Assembly (NCBI GenBank): GCA_963723205.1
Contig: CAVRQC010000047.1
Coordinates: 1 to 64,000 of the forward strand
DNA length: 64,000 bases
Reading direction: 5' to 3'
Origin: CAVQBP01 sp963723205
GTDB lineage: Bacteria > Bacteroidota > Ignavibacteria > Ignavibacteriales > Ignavibacteriaceae
The notes under the pieces are model-generated. The model was not told where the DNA came from and searched no databases. It saw only the letters and a list, made by a program, of their open reading frames with translations. Shown piece by piece: positions 52,135-61,744 of the stretch. Each line of letters starts with the position of its first letter. Positions within the stretch are counted from its first letter, which is position 1. The translations under genes were made by a program, and so were the position numbers.

Positions 52135-54420
52135 CTAAAATTCGGCGCTAATCCCGATTGAAGGAAGTATTCCTATTGAAGAGGTTTCATCAACACGGTT
52201 TTCACGGGGATCCCATCTGACTGATGTGGAATTTTTTTTGTTATAAACATTTTGAATATCAAGATATGTAATTAAAGTCCATCCTGAAAAATACCATCGT
52301 TTATCTGCCCGAAGATCAAGGCTGTGTGCCGATTTAAGTCTTCGTGTATTATAGTAAATAACATCCTGTGTCCCATCTGAATTAAATGGTGTATATGGGC
52401 TTCCGGATGCAAATCTGAATTTCATGCTTACTTCCCAAAATTCATTTATTTTATACCCGCCGCTTAAATTAAAAAGCCAGTTCTGATCGTAGCTCCCGGA
52501 TCGTTCAACTCCATCTAAAGAAGTATAATCAGCTTTACAGTAAGTCAAACTTAGTATTCCGTAATAAGGTATATCAGATAATTTTTTTTGAATAGATAAT
52601 TCTACACCTCTTGTCTTTCCAAAACCTTCATCGATTAATGGTTCTAACCCGAATGATGCAAAATTCCCGCTGCTTCCTTCAAATCCTGCACCTGTATTAG
52701 AAAGAATTAAATATGGCCTTATTGTACTTGTGGGATAGTCAGAATATTTTTTATAAAAACCTTCAATCTTTAATAAAGCATCCTCGGTAATTCTATGATC
52801 AAACCCAAATATATATTGATTGACCTTGATCATCCTTAAATTTTTATTGCTTTCAAAAGCTTCAAGCCAGATATAAGAAGGTGATTGATAATAAATCCCT
52901 GTGCTGAAATTTATATTTGTAATTTCTGTTAATTTGTATGAAAGTGAACCGCGCGGGCTTATATTAAAATTGTTATTTATTGCAGAAAACTCATCTGCTC
53001 GCAATCCAATATTGAAGTTAAATTTATTAAACAGAAGTCTATTGTAATTAAAATAAGCGCTGTATTTAGTGTAAATATTCTTATTATTAAAATTAGAAAC
53101 CGGTAGAGTATCTCCAAAAGTAGTTACAAAAGCAGGAAACAGGATGTCATAATTGGCTTCAATTAATTTGACTGTACCTCCGATATTTATTTCAGATTTA
53201 TCGGATAATTTATAAACAAGATCGGCTCGCAGTGAATTTTCTGCTTCTAACGATTTATCTAAAAAAATCGGGTTAAGTTGTATATCGTTCTGAATGCTGT
53301 TATAATTAATATAATTCCTGCTTAGAGTAAAATTTAAAAATCCATTATCAATTAAATGTCTGTAGCTTATTCCGGCTATGTATTGTGTTTGATCAGAACC
53401 AAGAACCCGGGTATTATCAAAGCGTTGCTCTTCAGTATTATTAAAGAATTTTGTATTATCAAATGCACCTATAAATAAAAAACTAACGTTATTTTTTGCA
53501 TGCGGGGTTATATCAGCCTTAAACATTACGTCATAATATTCCGGAACAAATGCAAAGCCGGCAGCTTTAAAGATAAAATCGAGATAGCTTCTCCGTGCAG
53601 AAAAAATGAAGTTAGAATTCTCTGTGATCGGACCTTCAAGATTTAGTCCGAACTGAGATGCTGAAATAGTAGCTTTCCCGCCAATTCTATCCTCTCTGCC
53701 GTCTCTTAGTTTTATTGAGAGAACGGACGAAAGTTTGTCTCCATACAGAACCGGGAATCCTCCGGTTGAGAATGATGTTTCTCTTACAAAATCAAGATTG
53801 ATATAACTTAAAGGTCCACCGCTTACACCTTGCCCCCCAAAATGATTTATATTGGATACTTCAATTCCATCCACCAAATATAAATTTTCTGAAGGAGCAC
53901 CGCCGCGAACAATCAAATCATTTCTTCCCGCATCAGCTTGTGCAACTCCGGGCAGTATTGAAAGTGCACGTATTACATCTTCAAAACCGCCGGGGCTTCG
54001 TCTGATTTCTTCGTAACTGAAATTTTTTACACTGTTTACTTCGAGAGGATTTCTGGAAAAATAATCATTTACAATTACTACATCTTCCAACTCGATTGTT
54101 TCTTCGATGAGTCCGAAATTAACTTCGGTGGGTTTCCCCGGTTGTACTATTATATCTGTTTTTATTACAGAACTATAACCAATGACTGATGCCCTTAACC
54201 GGTATGTATTATAAGGAAGTTTTTCAATGCGGTAATATCCGTTATCATCTGTAGCTGCACCATAAGTAGTACCTAATACAAGAATGTTAGCAAATGGTAT
54301 TGCTCCTTTTGTCTGGGCATTTATGACTCTTCCGTAAATACTTATATTATCATCTTGGGCAAAAGTTATATTGACAAATAATACAAACAATATCTTTGTT
54401 AATAATTGTATTTTCTGCAT
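52135..54420 (-). CDS. TonB-dependent receptor with carboxypeptidase-regulatory-like N-domain
   Basis: A 761-residue outer-membrane protein. It has a signal peptide (to about residue 21, FAQ), a CarboxypepD_reg domain (25-110; SIYGRVINAQTKGAIPFANI ... GYYRIEKLPYNTYRLRASVIGY), a plug domain (120-240; RSPGGFEDVIRALSILPGV, VRGGAPSENLYLVDGIEV) and a 22-strand barrel ending in GISAEF. It imports large ligands using TonB energy. No SusD partner is next to it, so it is not a typical SusCD pair. The convergent GH5-like gene ends 45 bases away; the two may or may not be related in function. Confidence 0.9.
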   Translation of the reverse strand: MQKIQLLTKILFVLFVNITFAQDDNISIYGRVINAQTKGAIPFANILVLGTTYGAATDDNGYYRIEKLPYNTYRLRASVIGYSSVIKTDIIVQPGKPTEVNFGLIEETIELEDVVIVNDYFSRNPLEVNSVKNFSYEEIRRSPGGFEDVIRALSILPGVAQADAGRNDLIVRGGAPSENLYLVDGIEVSNINHFGGQGVSGGPLSYINLDFVRETSFSTGGFPVLYGDKLSSVLSIKLRDGREDRIGGKATISASQFGLNLEGPITENSNFIFSARRSYLDFIFKAAGFAFVPEYYDVMFKADITPHAKNNVSFLFIGAFDNTKFFNNTEEQRFDNTRVLGSDQTQYIAGISYRHLIDNGFLNFTLSRNYINYNSIQNDIQLNPIFLDKSLEAENSLRADLVYKLSDKSEINIGGTVKLIEANYDILFPAFVTTFGDTLPVSNFNNKNIYTKYSAYFNYNRLLFNKFNFNIGLRADEFSAINNNFNISPRGSLSYKLTEITNINFSTGIYYQSPSYIWLEAFESNKNLRMIKVNQYIFGFDHRITEDALLKIEGFYKKYSDYPTSTIRPYLILSNTGAGFEGSSGNFASFGLEPLIDEGFGKTRGVELSIQKKLSDIPYYGILSLTYCKADYTSLDGVERSGSYDQNWLFNLSGGYKINEFWEVSMKFRFASGSPYTPFNSDGTQDVIYYNTRRLKSAHSLDLRADKRWYFSGWTLITYLDIQNVYNKKNSTSVRWDPRENRVDETSSIGILPSIGISAEF

Positions 54421-54504
54421 AATTATTTAATATAATAAAGAGGAAAAAGATTTTATTGCTACTTAATAAACGAAACAGCAATACTCAAATATTTTATTTT
54501 ATTT

Positions 54505-56127
54505 TTAACTGCCTGTTTTTTTCAGCTCGCTCAATTCACATTCAAAAGGTATATCGCCTAACTCAATATTACTGTTCTTTTCCTTGAAATAATTAAGCGA
54601 CCACTCACTTGTAAAAAGAATTACATCTCTCTCTTCGGTATCATAAGCCCATGTAGCACCGGCAGGAAGCAATATCCCTGCCTGCATTTCTTTTGTGATT
54701 TGAGGTGAAACCCAACGGCATACTTTCCAATTTGTCTGCTCTAATCTCGATTCAGCACCGTACTCATCCTGGAGTCTGTATTGTACTACTTCAAATTGCA
54801 ATGGACCAACTGCTCCAAGCAAAGGAATTTTTTGAGCCGATTTACTTAAATAGAAAGATTGAACAACACCTTCCTGTAAAAGCTGTTCTAATCCATCTCT
54901 GAATTTCTTATAATTTGATGGGTTCGGATTCTGGAGAAAAACAAAATATTCAGGTGCAAACTTTGGTATTTCATCAAAAACTATATTTGTATCATCAGTA
55001 ATTGTATCACCTATTCCAAAATTAGAGTTACCAATGAATCCTATAATATCTCCTGCAAAAGCTTCGTCAACAGTTTCTCTTTCCTGGCCGAACATTTTTT
55101 GAGAATTTGAAAGTCGTATTTTCTTGCCGGTTTTAGTATGATAAGCCTGCATATCTCTTTCAAACTTTCCCGAACAAACACGCATGAAAGCAATTCTATC
55201 ACGATGTTTGGGATCCATATTCGCTTGAATTTTAAATATAAATCCGGAAAATCTTTTATCATCAGGCTGAATTTCTCCTTCACTGCTTTCTCTTGCAGAA
55301 GGCGGCAATGCATAATCTAAAAAGCCGTTTAGGAGTAATTCTATTCCAAAATTATTTATTGCGCTTCCAAAAAATACCGGAGTCAATTTTCCATCTATTA
55401 CTGCTTCTTTATTAAATTCTGCACCGGCAGTGTCAAGCATTTCAATTTCTTCAACAAATTTCTCATAATTTTCTTCACTTAATTTACCCTTAACAAAATC
55501 ACCGGCAGGATCATGGATTTCAACCGGAGCTTTAAATGCTCCGCCGGTTGTTCTTTCAAAAAGATGGACCTTTTTTGTCTTACGATCGTATACTCCTTTG
55601 AAATCCAGACCTGTTCCTAGAGGATAGTTTATTGCGTAAGCATGAATTCCTAAAACACTTTCCAGTTCGTCCATCAATTCAAGTGGATCACGGGTTGGAC
55701 GATCAAGCTTATTCATAAAAGTAAATATTGGGATTTCCCGTTTGCGGCAGACTTCAAAGAGCTTTCTTGTTTGTGCTTCAATACCTTTCGCTGCATCAAT
55801 AACCATAACCACGGAATCAACGGCAGTTAAAACACGATATGTATCTTCAGAAAAATCCTCATGCCCGGGTGTATCAAGCAGGTTTATTTTGTATCCATGG
55901 TAATCAAACTGTAAAACAGTTGAGCTGATTGAAATTCCTCTTTTCTTTTCAAGTTCCATCCAATCGGAGGTAGCTTTTCTTTGATTTTTTCTGGCTGTTA
56001 CTGAACCTGCCAATTGAACCGCTCCGCCGTACAAAAGCAACTTTTCGGTTAAGGTGGTTTTCCCGGCATCAGGGTGTGAAATTATTCCAAATGTTCTTCT
56101 TTTATTTATTTCTTTTAAATTGCTCAT
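54505..56127 (-). CDS. prfC: peptide chain release factor 3
   Basis: A 540-residue translational GTPase. G1 is SHPDAGKTTLTEKLLLYGGAV (from residue 17), with the RF3-specific ARKNQRKATSDWMELEKKRGISI at switch 1, G3 LLDTPGHEDFSEDT and G4 FMNKLDRPTRDPL. The C-terminal part has FLQNPNPSNYKKFRDGLEQLL and VGPLQFEVVQYRLQDEYG. It removes RF1 and RF2 after peptide release. Single gene in a spacer-flanked position; the length matches E. coli RF3 closely. Confidence 0.96.
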   Translation of the reverse strand: MSNLKEINKRRTFGIISHPDAGKTTLTEKLLLYGGAVQLAGSVTARKNQRKATSDWMELEKKRGISISSTVLQFDYHGYKINLLDTPGHEDFSEDTYRVLTAVDSVVMVIDAAKGIEAQTRKLFEVCRKREIPIFTFMNKLDRPTRDPLELMDELESVLGIHAYAINYPLGTGLDFKGVYDRKTKKVHLFERTTGGAFKAPVEIHDPAGDFVKGKLSEENYEKFVEEIEMLDTAGAEFNKEAVIDGKLTPVFFGSAINNFGIELLLNGFLDYALPPSARESSEGEIQPDDKRFSGFIFKIQANMDPKHRDRIAFMRVCSGKFERDMQAYHTKTGKKIRLSNSQKMFGQERETVDEAFAGDIIGFIGNSNFGIGDTITDDTNIVFDEIPKFAPEYFVFLQNPNPSNYKKFRDGLEQLLQEGVVQSFYLSKSAQKIPLLGAVGPLQFEVVQYRLQDEYGAESRLEQTNWKVCRWVSPQITKEMQAGILLPAGATWAYDTEERDVILFTSEWSLNYFKEKNSNIELGDIPFECELSELKKTGS

Positions 56128-56498
56128 ATTCAGTATTGTTTTTAATAAAAAATGGATTGCAGAAAAAGGAAAGATCTAATGGAAGAACTCACTTATATAA
56201 AATAAGTAGATTTGTTTCCGGGTTAATATATTTTTCTTTAATTCAAACATAATTATTCAAAAAATTCTATCAAAAATAAGCAAAATAATTGTATTTACAA
56301 AAACCGAACCAAAAGTTAGTGACGTTGTAAATATCAAATTTCAAATAGGGAACTCTGTCAGTTATAATTGGAAGAACTAAGCCGGATGTACATATGAAAG
56401 AGAAATTGAATATGAAAAATCTATGAGTATTAAAATTTTGTTGAAAATTGCAAAAAAAGAACGTAAGTTAGAATAAACTAAATGTTTTTGGGGGTAAA
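56128..56498. other. non-coding spacer between prfC and the exported-protein pair
   Basis: There are 371 AT-rich bases between divergent genes. I see no convincing gene and no strong hairpin. It presumably holds the promoters of prfC (leftward) and of 56499 (rightward); GGGGG at 56490-56494, a few bases before the ATG at 56499, serves as a ribosome binding site for the rightward gene. Confidence 0.4.
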
Positions 56499-57065
56499 AT
56501 GTGCCGGGGAATTTTATTTATCATATTATTCTTTTCAAGTAACCTCTTTTCTCAAAATCTTTCTTTTATTAAAGAAAGAATCAAGATGACTATACAAAGT
56601 GATTCAAGTTTTACTATAACCGGTAAATATTATTTCCTGAATAAAAAGGACGAAAAAGTCTCTACATCTTTTTATTATCCATTTGTTATCAACAGTAATT
56701 ATAAATACCCGGATAGTATACTAATACTGGATGAGAATGATCTTCCGGTTTCTTACTCAAAAGGGAAAAACGGAATTTTCTTTGCAATTAAAACTGCATC
56801 AAAAGATACTTCTGAATTTACAGCAATATACAGGCAAAGGTGCATTCATAAAAAAGCAGAATATATACTAACAACTACACAACACTGGAATGTACCTTTG
56901 CAAAACGCTGAATATATAGTTAACCTGCCAAACTATTTAAATTTGAAATTTATCTCTCTTCAACCTGACAGTGTAAAAAACAATTTTTCTTATAAGACTT
57001 TTTTTATAACAAAAGTAAATTTTATGCCCATAGTTAACCTTATTGTTGAATGGGGAAAGGAATAA
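56499..57065 (+). CDS. exported hypothetical protein
   Basis: A 188-residue protein that I do not recognise. Residues 1-19 are a signal peptide (MCRGILFIILFFSSNLFSQ). The mature part is beta-rich with alternating polar and hydrophobic residues (IKMTIQSDSSFTITGKYYFL, then FYYPFVINSNYKYPDSILIL), a pattern of a small secreted or periplasmic sandwich domain. Its stop is 3 bases before the next gene, which has a type IX sorting domain, so the two are made together and may act together. No T9SS signal is present in this one. Confidence 0.7.
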   Translation: MCRGILFIILFFSSNLFSQNLSFIKERIKMTIQSDSSFTITGKYYFLNKKDEKVSTSFYYPFVINSNYKYPDSILILDENDLPVSYSKGKNGIFFAIKTASKDTSEFTAIYRQRCIHKKAEYILTTTQHWNVPLQNAEYIVNLPNYLNLKFISLQPDSVKNNFSYKTFFITKVNFMPIVNLIVEWGKE

Positions 57066-57068
57066 AAA

Positions 57069-58130
57069 ATGAAAAAGGTAAATTTTATTATCTTTTTGTT
57101 GCTGTCTCTTTTAATGATTAATGAAGCTGCTGCAAATCCGATCGCTATTTACTGGATAAATGAATTCGGGATAGATTCAACGAGCTGGAAAATTGAGCTC
57201 CATTGTTCGCATATAACCAGTGATTATATCTCCTTAAATGGATGGTTTATAACTTCCAGTACGGATACAGCTTTTTTTAAAGACGGAAAAACTTTCATTC
57301 CTATTGAATATACTGCTTTTGATAATAATGATTTGAAAACAGAGGTGAAAATAAATGCTATGGGAGATACCATTACACTTTTTGATTCAAGTTCTAATTA
57401 TATAGATAGATTAATTTTCGGTGATACAATTTCGTATTATTCAATAGCCTGCCCTAAACCAGGTCAATCAATATGTAGAGGTAAGCTTACCGGTTTATAT
57501 TCAGATTATGATTTTTTATATCTTGATGATTCTCCAACTTTTGGTTCTGAAAATGATACTTTAGGTATTAAAGGTTATGTAGATGGGTATGTTAAAGATC
57601 TCTCTGGAAATCCAATAAAAGGTGCGAAGGTTTTTTATTCTTTTAATGAAATTTCTCCTTACCAGGTTGATTCAATTTTTGTCTTAACTGATTCTTCGGG
57701 TTATTTTGAATTCAGAGATTATGCTAGAGTAAGAGCAGTCTATTTAAAAAAAGACAGCTATAATGATTCAAGTAAATTAATCCAAATTTGGCCGGATAGT
57801 ACTGTTACTATGGAAGATATAAAGTTAGTTACCGGAATTGTAGAAAAAGTTCCTGTCAATATTATTAAAGAATTCAATCTCTCTCAGAACTTTCCAAATC
57901 CATTCAACAATTCAACTTCCTTTTTCTATACTTTACCTAAAGCAGATAATGTTGAAATTTCAATATATGACGAAAAAGGAGCACTCGTTCAAAAATTATT
58001 TTCCGGGTATCAATCAGCAGGAAAGTATAGAGTAAACTGGAAGACAGATAATCTTGCTTCAGGAGTCTATATCTATCATTTGAGGACAGGATCATTCAAA
58101 ATTAGCAAAAAAGCAATTTTGCTGAAATAA
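57069..58130 (+). CDS. T9SS-exported protein with lamin-tail-like and carboxypeptidase-regulatory-like domains
   Basis: A 353-residue protein. Signal peptide to about residue 22 (MINEAAAN). Residues 23-130 look like a lamin-tail type Ig fold (WINEFGIDSTSWKIELHC ... ISLNGWFIT ... DTITLFDSSSNYIDRLIFGD). Residues 170-245 are a carboxypeptidase regulatory-like domain (GYVDGYVKDLSGNPIKGAKV ... TDSSGYFEF). The last 80 residues are a T9SS sorting domain (LSQNFPNPFNNSTSFFYTLP ... LASGVYIYHLRTGSFKISKKAILLK). It is secreted and probably bound at the surface. Partner gene 56499 is 3 bases upstream. Lamin-tail proteins in bacteria are often surface or nuclease-associated; no nuclease domain is present here. 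Confidence 0.82.
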   Translation: MKKVNFIIFLLLSLLMINEAAANPIAIYWINEFGIDSTSWKIELHCSHITSDYISLNGWFITSSTDTAFFKDGKTFIPIEYTAFDNNDLKTEVKINAMGDTITLFDSSSNYIDRLIFGDTISYYSIACPKPGQSICRGKLTGLYSDYDFLYLDDSPTFGSENDTLGIKGYVDGYVKDLSGNPIKGAKVFYSFNEISPYQVDSIFVLTDSSGYFEFRDYARVRAVYLKKDSYNDSSKLIQIWPDSTVTMEDIKLVTGIVEKVPVNIIKEFNLSQNFPNPFNNSTSFFYTLPKADNVEISIYDEKGALVQKLFSGYQSAGKYRVNWKTDNLASGVYIYHLRTGSFKISKKAILLK

Positions 58131-58148
58131 AAGAAAATTGTTATGAGA

Positions 58149-60104
58149 TTATTCTGAGTTTAGGTATTCTATTGCATCATCAACAGCTTTATGGCCCCCA
58201 GTAAGCACTAATGTATCATGTGCTTTAATTATTTCTTTTCCAGGAGGATTAGATACTGTTTGTTTTTCTCTTACAATTGCAATAATTGTTGCATCTGTTT
58301 TAGCTCTTAAATTCATTTCCGATAAAGTAGAATCAACAAACTTGTTATTCTCATTTACGTAATAGACTTCTGTTATCCCGGCCATCAGGAATTCATTAAT
58401 ATTGGAGAGTGCATGAAACTTACCCGGCTCTTTTCTCATCAAGGAGTAAGCTTCACTTCTTAAAATATTAACCTGCTGCATTATTACATTTATAGGAACA
58501 TGAAATTTTTTCAATACAATGCTGAAAATTTGAATAGACGTTTCGAATTCTTCAGGAATAGCTTCATCTGCTCCAATACTCAGCAAATCATCAATATCGC
58601 TTGCAAAGCGGGTTCTAACAATGGAATATATTGAAGGATTTAAATTTTTTGACAAATTTAATCCTCTTCTTAGTGATAACGGATCTGAAATAGCAAATAC
58701 TATTGTATTAGCATTTTTTATATTTGCCTGATTTAAAATCTGTGCTTTTGTTATATCACCGTATATAATATTTTCTCCTTTTGATTTTTCTTTTTTTACA
58801 GTTTCGGGATTTAACTCAATAACAATATAATGAATGCCGGTTTCCTTTAAAACTCTCGCCAGGTTTCGCCCGTTTAAACCAAAGCCTACAATTATTACAT
58901 GGTTAGATAAACCCTGCGGTTCTTTATTTTTAACTGGTTCCAAAGAACCGAATGCTCTTTCAATTATTGGAGATAATTGAAAAAGAAATGGAGTCAGAAG
59001 CATAGTAAAGATTGATGAAGCAAGAAAAGCATTGTAATATTCATTACTAATAAGGTTATAGTTTAATCCGGCTTGAGAAAGGATAAATGAAAATTCACCG
59101 ATTTGTGCTAATCCAAATCCTGTAAGTATTGCAATTCTCAAAGGATATCTCATTAATTTTACAATTCCAATTACAATAAAAGATTTTAAGAATATGATAC
59201 CGGCGGCAATGCCGATTAAAATAAAGGGATAAGTAAGAAGAAAATGAATATCCAGCAGCAATCCAATTGAAATAAAGAAAATACTGTTGAAGAGATCTTT
59301 AAATGGAAGTATTTCAGAAACAACCTGGTGGCTGAAATCTGATTCGGATAAAATTAAACCTGCTATAAAGGCGCCAAGTGCAAATGATAAACCTAACGAA
59401 TGAGTTAAGTAAGCGGTACCAAGTAATAGCAGCACAACGCCGATAGTAAAGACCTCTCTCATCCTTAATTTTGCCAGCTGGAATAAAATCTTAGGCATTA
59501 AGAATTTTGCAAGAATGATAATTGTTGCCACTGCTCCAAAAGCATATACCATTTGTAATAAAATTTCTATAAAAGATAAACTTCCCCCTGAACTTAAAAC
59601 CGGGAGAAAAAGAAACATCGGAACAATAGCTAAATCTTGGAATATTAAAATGCTTAATGATATTCTGCCATGAGGAGCTTCAAGCTGCTGTCTGTCTGAT
59701 AAAATTTTTAATACTATAGCTGTGCTTGAAAGGCTAATCAGCATTGATAGGAATATTGATTCATTCAAAGGAAAATCAAAGAAAGTAAATATTAAAGTAG
59801 AAAAGATTATTGTAAATAAAACCTGAAGCCCGCCGGAAACCAGGAGAAATTTTTTCATTTCTATCAGTTTTTCCAGTTTAACTTCTAAGCCTATTGTAAA
59901 GAGTAATAAAATTACTCCAACTTCCGCCATAATATTTATTTCATCTATTTCAGATATTAATTGTAAACCATGCGGCCCTATAATCATTCCTGCAATTAAA
60001 AATCCAACAATGCTTGGAATATTGATTTTCTTAAAAATGAATATAATAGGAATGGAAACAAGTAGAATTACAACAAGATCCCTGATGACTGTAAAATGAT
60101 ACAT
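58149..60104 (-). CDS. CPA2 cation:proton antiporter, KefB/RosB type with RCK domains
   Basis: A 651-residue protein. The first 380 residues contain about 12 membrane helices with the Na+/H+-exchanger fold (GFLIAGMIIGPHGLQLI, LSLSSTAIVLKIL-like region, FALGAFIAGLILSESDFSHQV). Residues 400-520 are a TrkA-N/RCK NAD-binding domain (HVIIVGFGLNGRNLARVLKE, GDITKAQILNQANI). The end, about 560-645, is a TrkA-C domain (VREKQTVSNPPGKEIIKAHD). It exchanges K+ or Na+ for H+ under NAD or ligand control. I see no glutathione-specific KefC motifs, so substrate is unassigned. It is convergent with the T9SS gene 18 bases away. Confidence 0.92.
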   Translation of the reverse strand: MYHFTVIRDLVVILLVSIPIIFIFKKINIPSIVGFLIAGMIIGPHGLQLISEIDEINIMAEVGVILLLFTIGLEVKLEKLIEMKKFLLVSGGLQVLFTIIFSTLIFTFFDFPLNESIFLSMLISLSSTAIVLKILSDRQQLEAPHGRISLSILIFQDLAIVPMFLFLPVLSSGGSLSFIEILLQMVYAFGAVATIIILAKFLMPKILFQLAKLRMREVFTIGVVLLLLGTAYLTHSLGLSFALGAFIAGLILSESDFSHQVVSEILPFKDLFNSIFFISIGLLLDIHFLLTYPFILIGIAAGIIFLKSFIVIGIVKLMRYPLRIAILTGFGLAQIGEFSFILSQAGLNYNLISNEYYNAFLASSIFTMLLTPFLFQLSPIIERAFGSLEPVKNKEPQGLSNHVIIVGFGLNGRNLARVLKETGIHYIVIELNPETVKKEKSKGENIIYGDITKAQILNQANIKNANTIVFAISDPLSLRRGLNLSKNLNPSIYSIVRTRFASDIDDLLSIGADEAIPEEFETSIQIFSIVLKKFHVPINVIMQQVNILRSEAYSLMRKEPGKFHALSNINEFLMAGITEVYYVNENNKFVDSTLSEMNLRAKTDATIIAIVREKQTVSNPPGKEIIKAHDTLVLTGGHKAVDDAIEYLNSE

Positions 60105-60214
60105 TATGATTTTAAAAAAAATTGTTTAATTTTATTTGATATATATAAAGAATTTAGATATTACTCAAATGTCTATACCTCTAAACATCCTGTCTAAAAT
60201 AAAAAGGAGTCTCC

Positions 60215-61645
60215 ATGCCAAACAATAATATACATACAAAAAGAGAAGAAAGCTTTTTTGAAGACGTTTTAAGATACTTTAACAGGGCTGCAACTTTTAT
60301 AAAATATCCTGAAGGTTTACTGGAGCAGATTAAGTATTGCAACAGTGTATATCGTATAAGATTTCCTGTAAGGATAAAAAATAATATTGAAGTTGTAGTT
60401 GCTTATCGTGTTGAACACAGCCAACACAAATTGCCGGTCAAAGGGGGAATAAGGTACAGCTTGGCTGTAACACAGGATGAAGTTAAAGCATTAGCGGCAT
60501 TAATGACTTACAAATGTGCAGTTGTTGATGTGCCATTTGGCGGTGCAAAAGGAGGGGTCAGGATTGATCCAAAAGCTTATACGGAAGTAGAGCTTGAACA
60601 CATTACACGCCGGTACACAGCAGAACTTGTTAGAAAAAATTTTATAGGTCCGGGCATTGATGTACCTGCACCCGATTATGGAACCGGACCAAGAGAAATG
60701 GCCTGGATTGCAGATACGTATGCTGCGTTCAATCCCGGCATTGATTCCGCTGCATGTGTAACCGGTAAACCTATCAGTCAGGGGGGTATTAGAGGCAGAA
60801 CAGAAGCTACCGGCAGAGGTGTTTATTTTGGAGTTCGTGAGGCTGTTTGTAATAAACAAGATATGGATAAATTAAAATTGCCTGTCGGAGTAGAAGGGAA
60901 GAGAGTAGTAATTCAAGGACTTGGAAATGTAGGCTATTATACAGCAAAATTTTTCCAGGAAGCCGGAGCAAACATTATTGCAATTGCAGAATATGAAGGT
61001 GCTATTTATTCTTCTAAGGGATTAGATATTGAAGAAGTTTTCAAACACAGAAAAAATACAGGTTCGATATTAAATTTTAAAGGAGCAAAAAATCTAAAGA
61101 AACGTTCACTGGCACTTGAACTGGAATGTGATATACTTATTCCTGCTGCTTTGGAAAATCAAGTTAACTCAGAAAATGCCAAAAGAATTAAAGCTAAAAT
61201 TATTGCTGAAGCTGCTAATGGACCCGTGACTCCCGAAGCTGAAAAAATCCTGGAAAAAAAAGGGACAATGATTATACCGGATCTTTATCTAAATGCCGGC
61301 GGTGTTACAGTATCATATTTTGAGTGGCTTAAAAATCTTTCACATATACGATTTGGAAGAATGGGGAAGAGGTATGAAGAGAGAGTTAATAAAGTCCTGG
61401 TAGATTCAATAGAAACTTCTTTGGGAAAATCTTTAAATGAACAAGCTAAAAAAATAATTATTCACGGAGCAGAGGAAGATGATTTAGTTAATTCCGGTCT
61501 GGAGGAAACAATGGTATCAGCATATAATGAAATTAGGGAAATCTGGCAGCAAAATAAAAAAATTCCTGATTTAAGAACGGCTGCATTCGTTACAGCAATT
61601 AACAAAATAGCTACATCTTATATTGCATTAGGAATATTTCCTTAA
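60215..61645 (+). CDS. Glu/Leu/Phe/Val dehydrogenase, long form (GDH paralog 1)
   Basis: A 476-residue dehydrogenase that interconverts glutamate and 2-oxoglutarate or a related pair. It has PVKGGIRYSLAVTQDEVKAL (about 75-94), the catalytic Lys in MTYKCAVVDVPFGGAKGGVR, PAPDYGTGPREMAWIADTY (about 155-173), and the NAD site VVIQGLGNVGYYTAKFFQEAGA (about 229-250). LNAGGVTVSYFEW gives the Ser that sits by the substrate carboxylate. A C-terminal insert with HGAEEDDLVNSGLEETM makes it longer than paralog 2 at 62429-63676. AAAGGAG precedes the ATG. Coenzyme and true substrate are not decided by sequence. Confidence 0.9.
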   Translation: MPNNNIHTKREESFFEDVLRYFNRAATFIKYPEGLLEQIKYCNSVYRIRFPVRIKNNIEVVVAYRVEHSQHKLPVKGGIRYSLAVTQDEVKALAALMTYKCAVVDVPFGGAKGGVRIDPKAYTEVELEHITRRYTAELVRKNFIGPGIDVPAPDYGTGPREMAWIADTYAAFNPGIDSAACVTGKPISQGGIRGRTEATGRGVYFGVREAVCNKQDMDKLKLPVGVEGKRVVIQGLGNVGYYTAKFFQEAGANIIAIAEYEGAIYSSKGLDIEEVFKHRKNTGSILNFKGAKNLKKRSLALELECDILIPAALENQVNSENAKRIKAKIIAEAANGPVTPEAEKILEKKGTMIIPDLYLNAGGVTVSYFEWLKNLSHIRFGRMGKRYEERVNKVLVDSIETSLGKSLNEQAKKIIIHGAEEDDLVNSGLEETMVSAYNEIREIWQQNKKIPDLRTAAFVTAINKIATSYIALGIFP

Positions 61646-61680
61646 TTATAATAATGTTCTTACCAAATTTATTTATTTAA

Positions 61681-61705
61681 ATGAGCAATCAGTTTGGTTG
61701 CTCAT
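61681..61705 (+). terminator. terminator after GDH paralog 1
   Basis: ATGAGCAA (61681-61688) pairs with TTGCTCAT (61698-61705) around a 9-base loop, followed by ATTTTAATT. It starts 36 bases after the stop codon, as expected for an intrinsic terminator. Confidence 0.65.
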
Positions 61706-61744
61706 ATTTTAATTGAATCTTAGCCACATCAACCGGAAAGGATT

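Noticed and set aside
50410..54420. Polysaccharide utilisation locus formed by the GH5-like gene and the TonB receptor
   Set aside because: There is no SusD homolog, no regulator and no other carbohydrate enzyme, and the two genes are convergent rather than co-transcribed.
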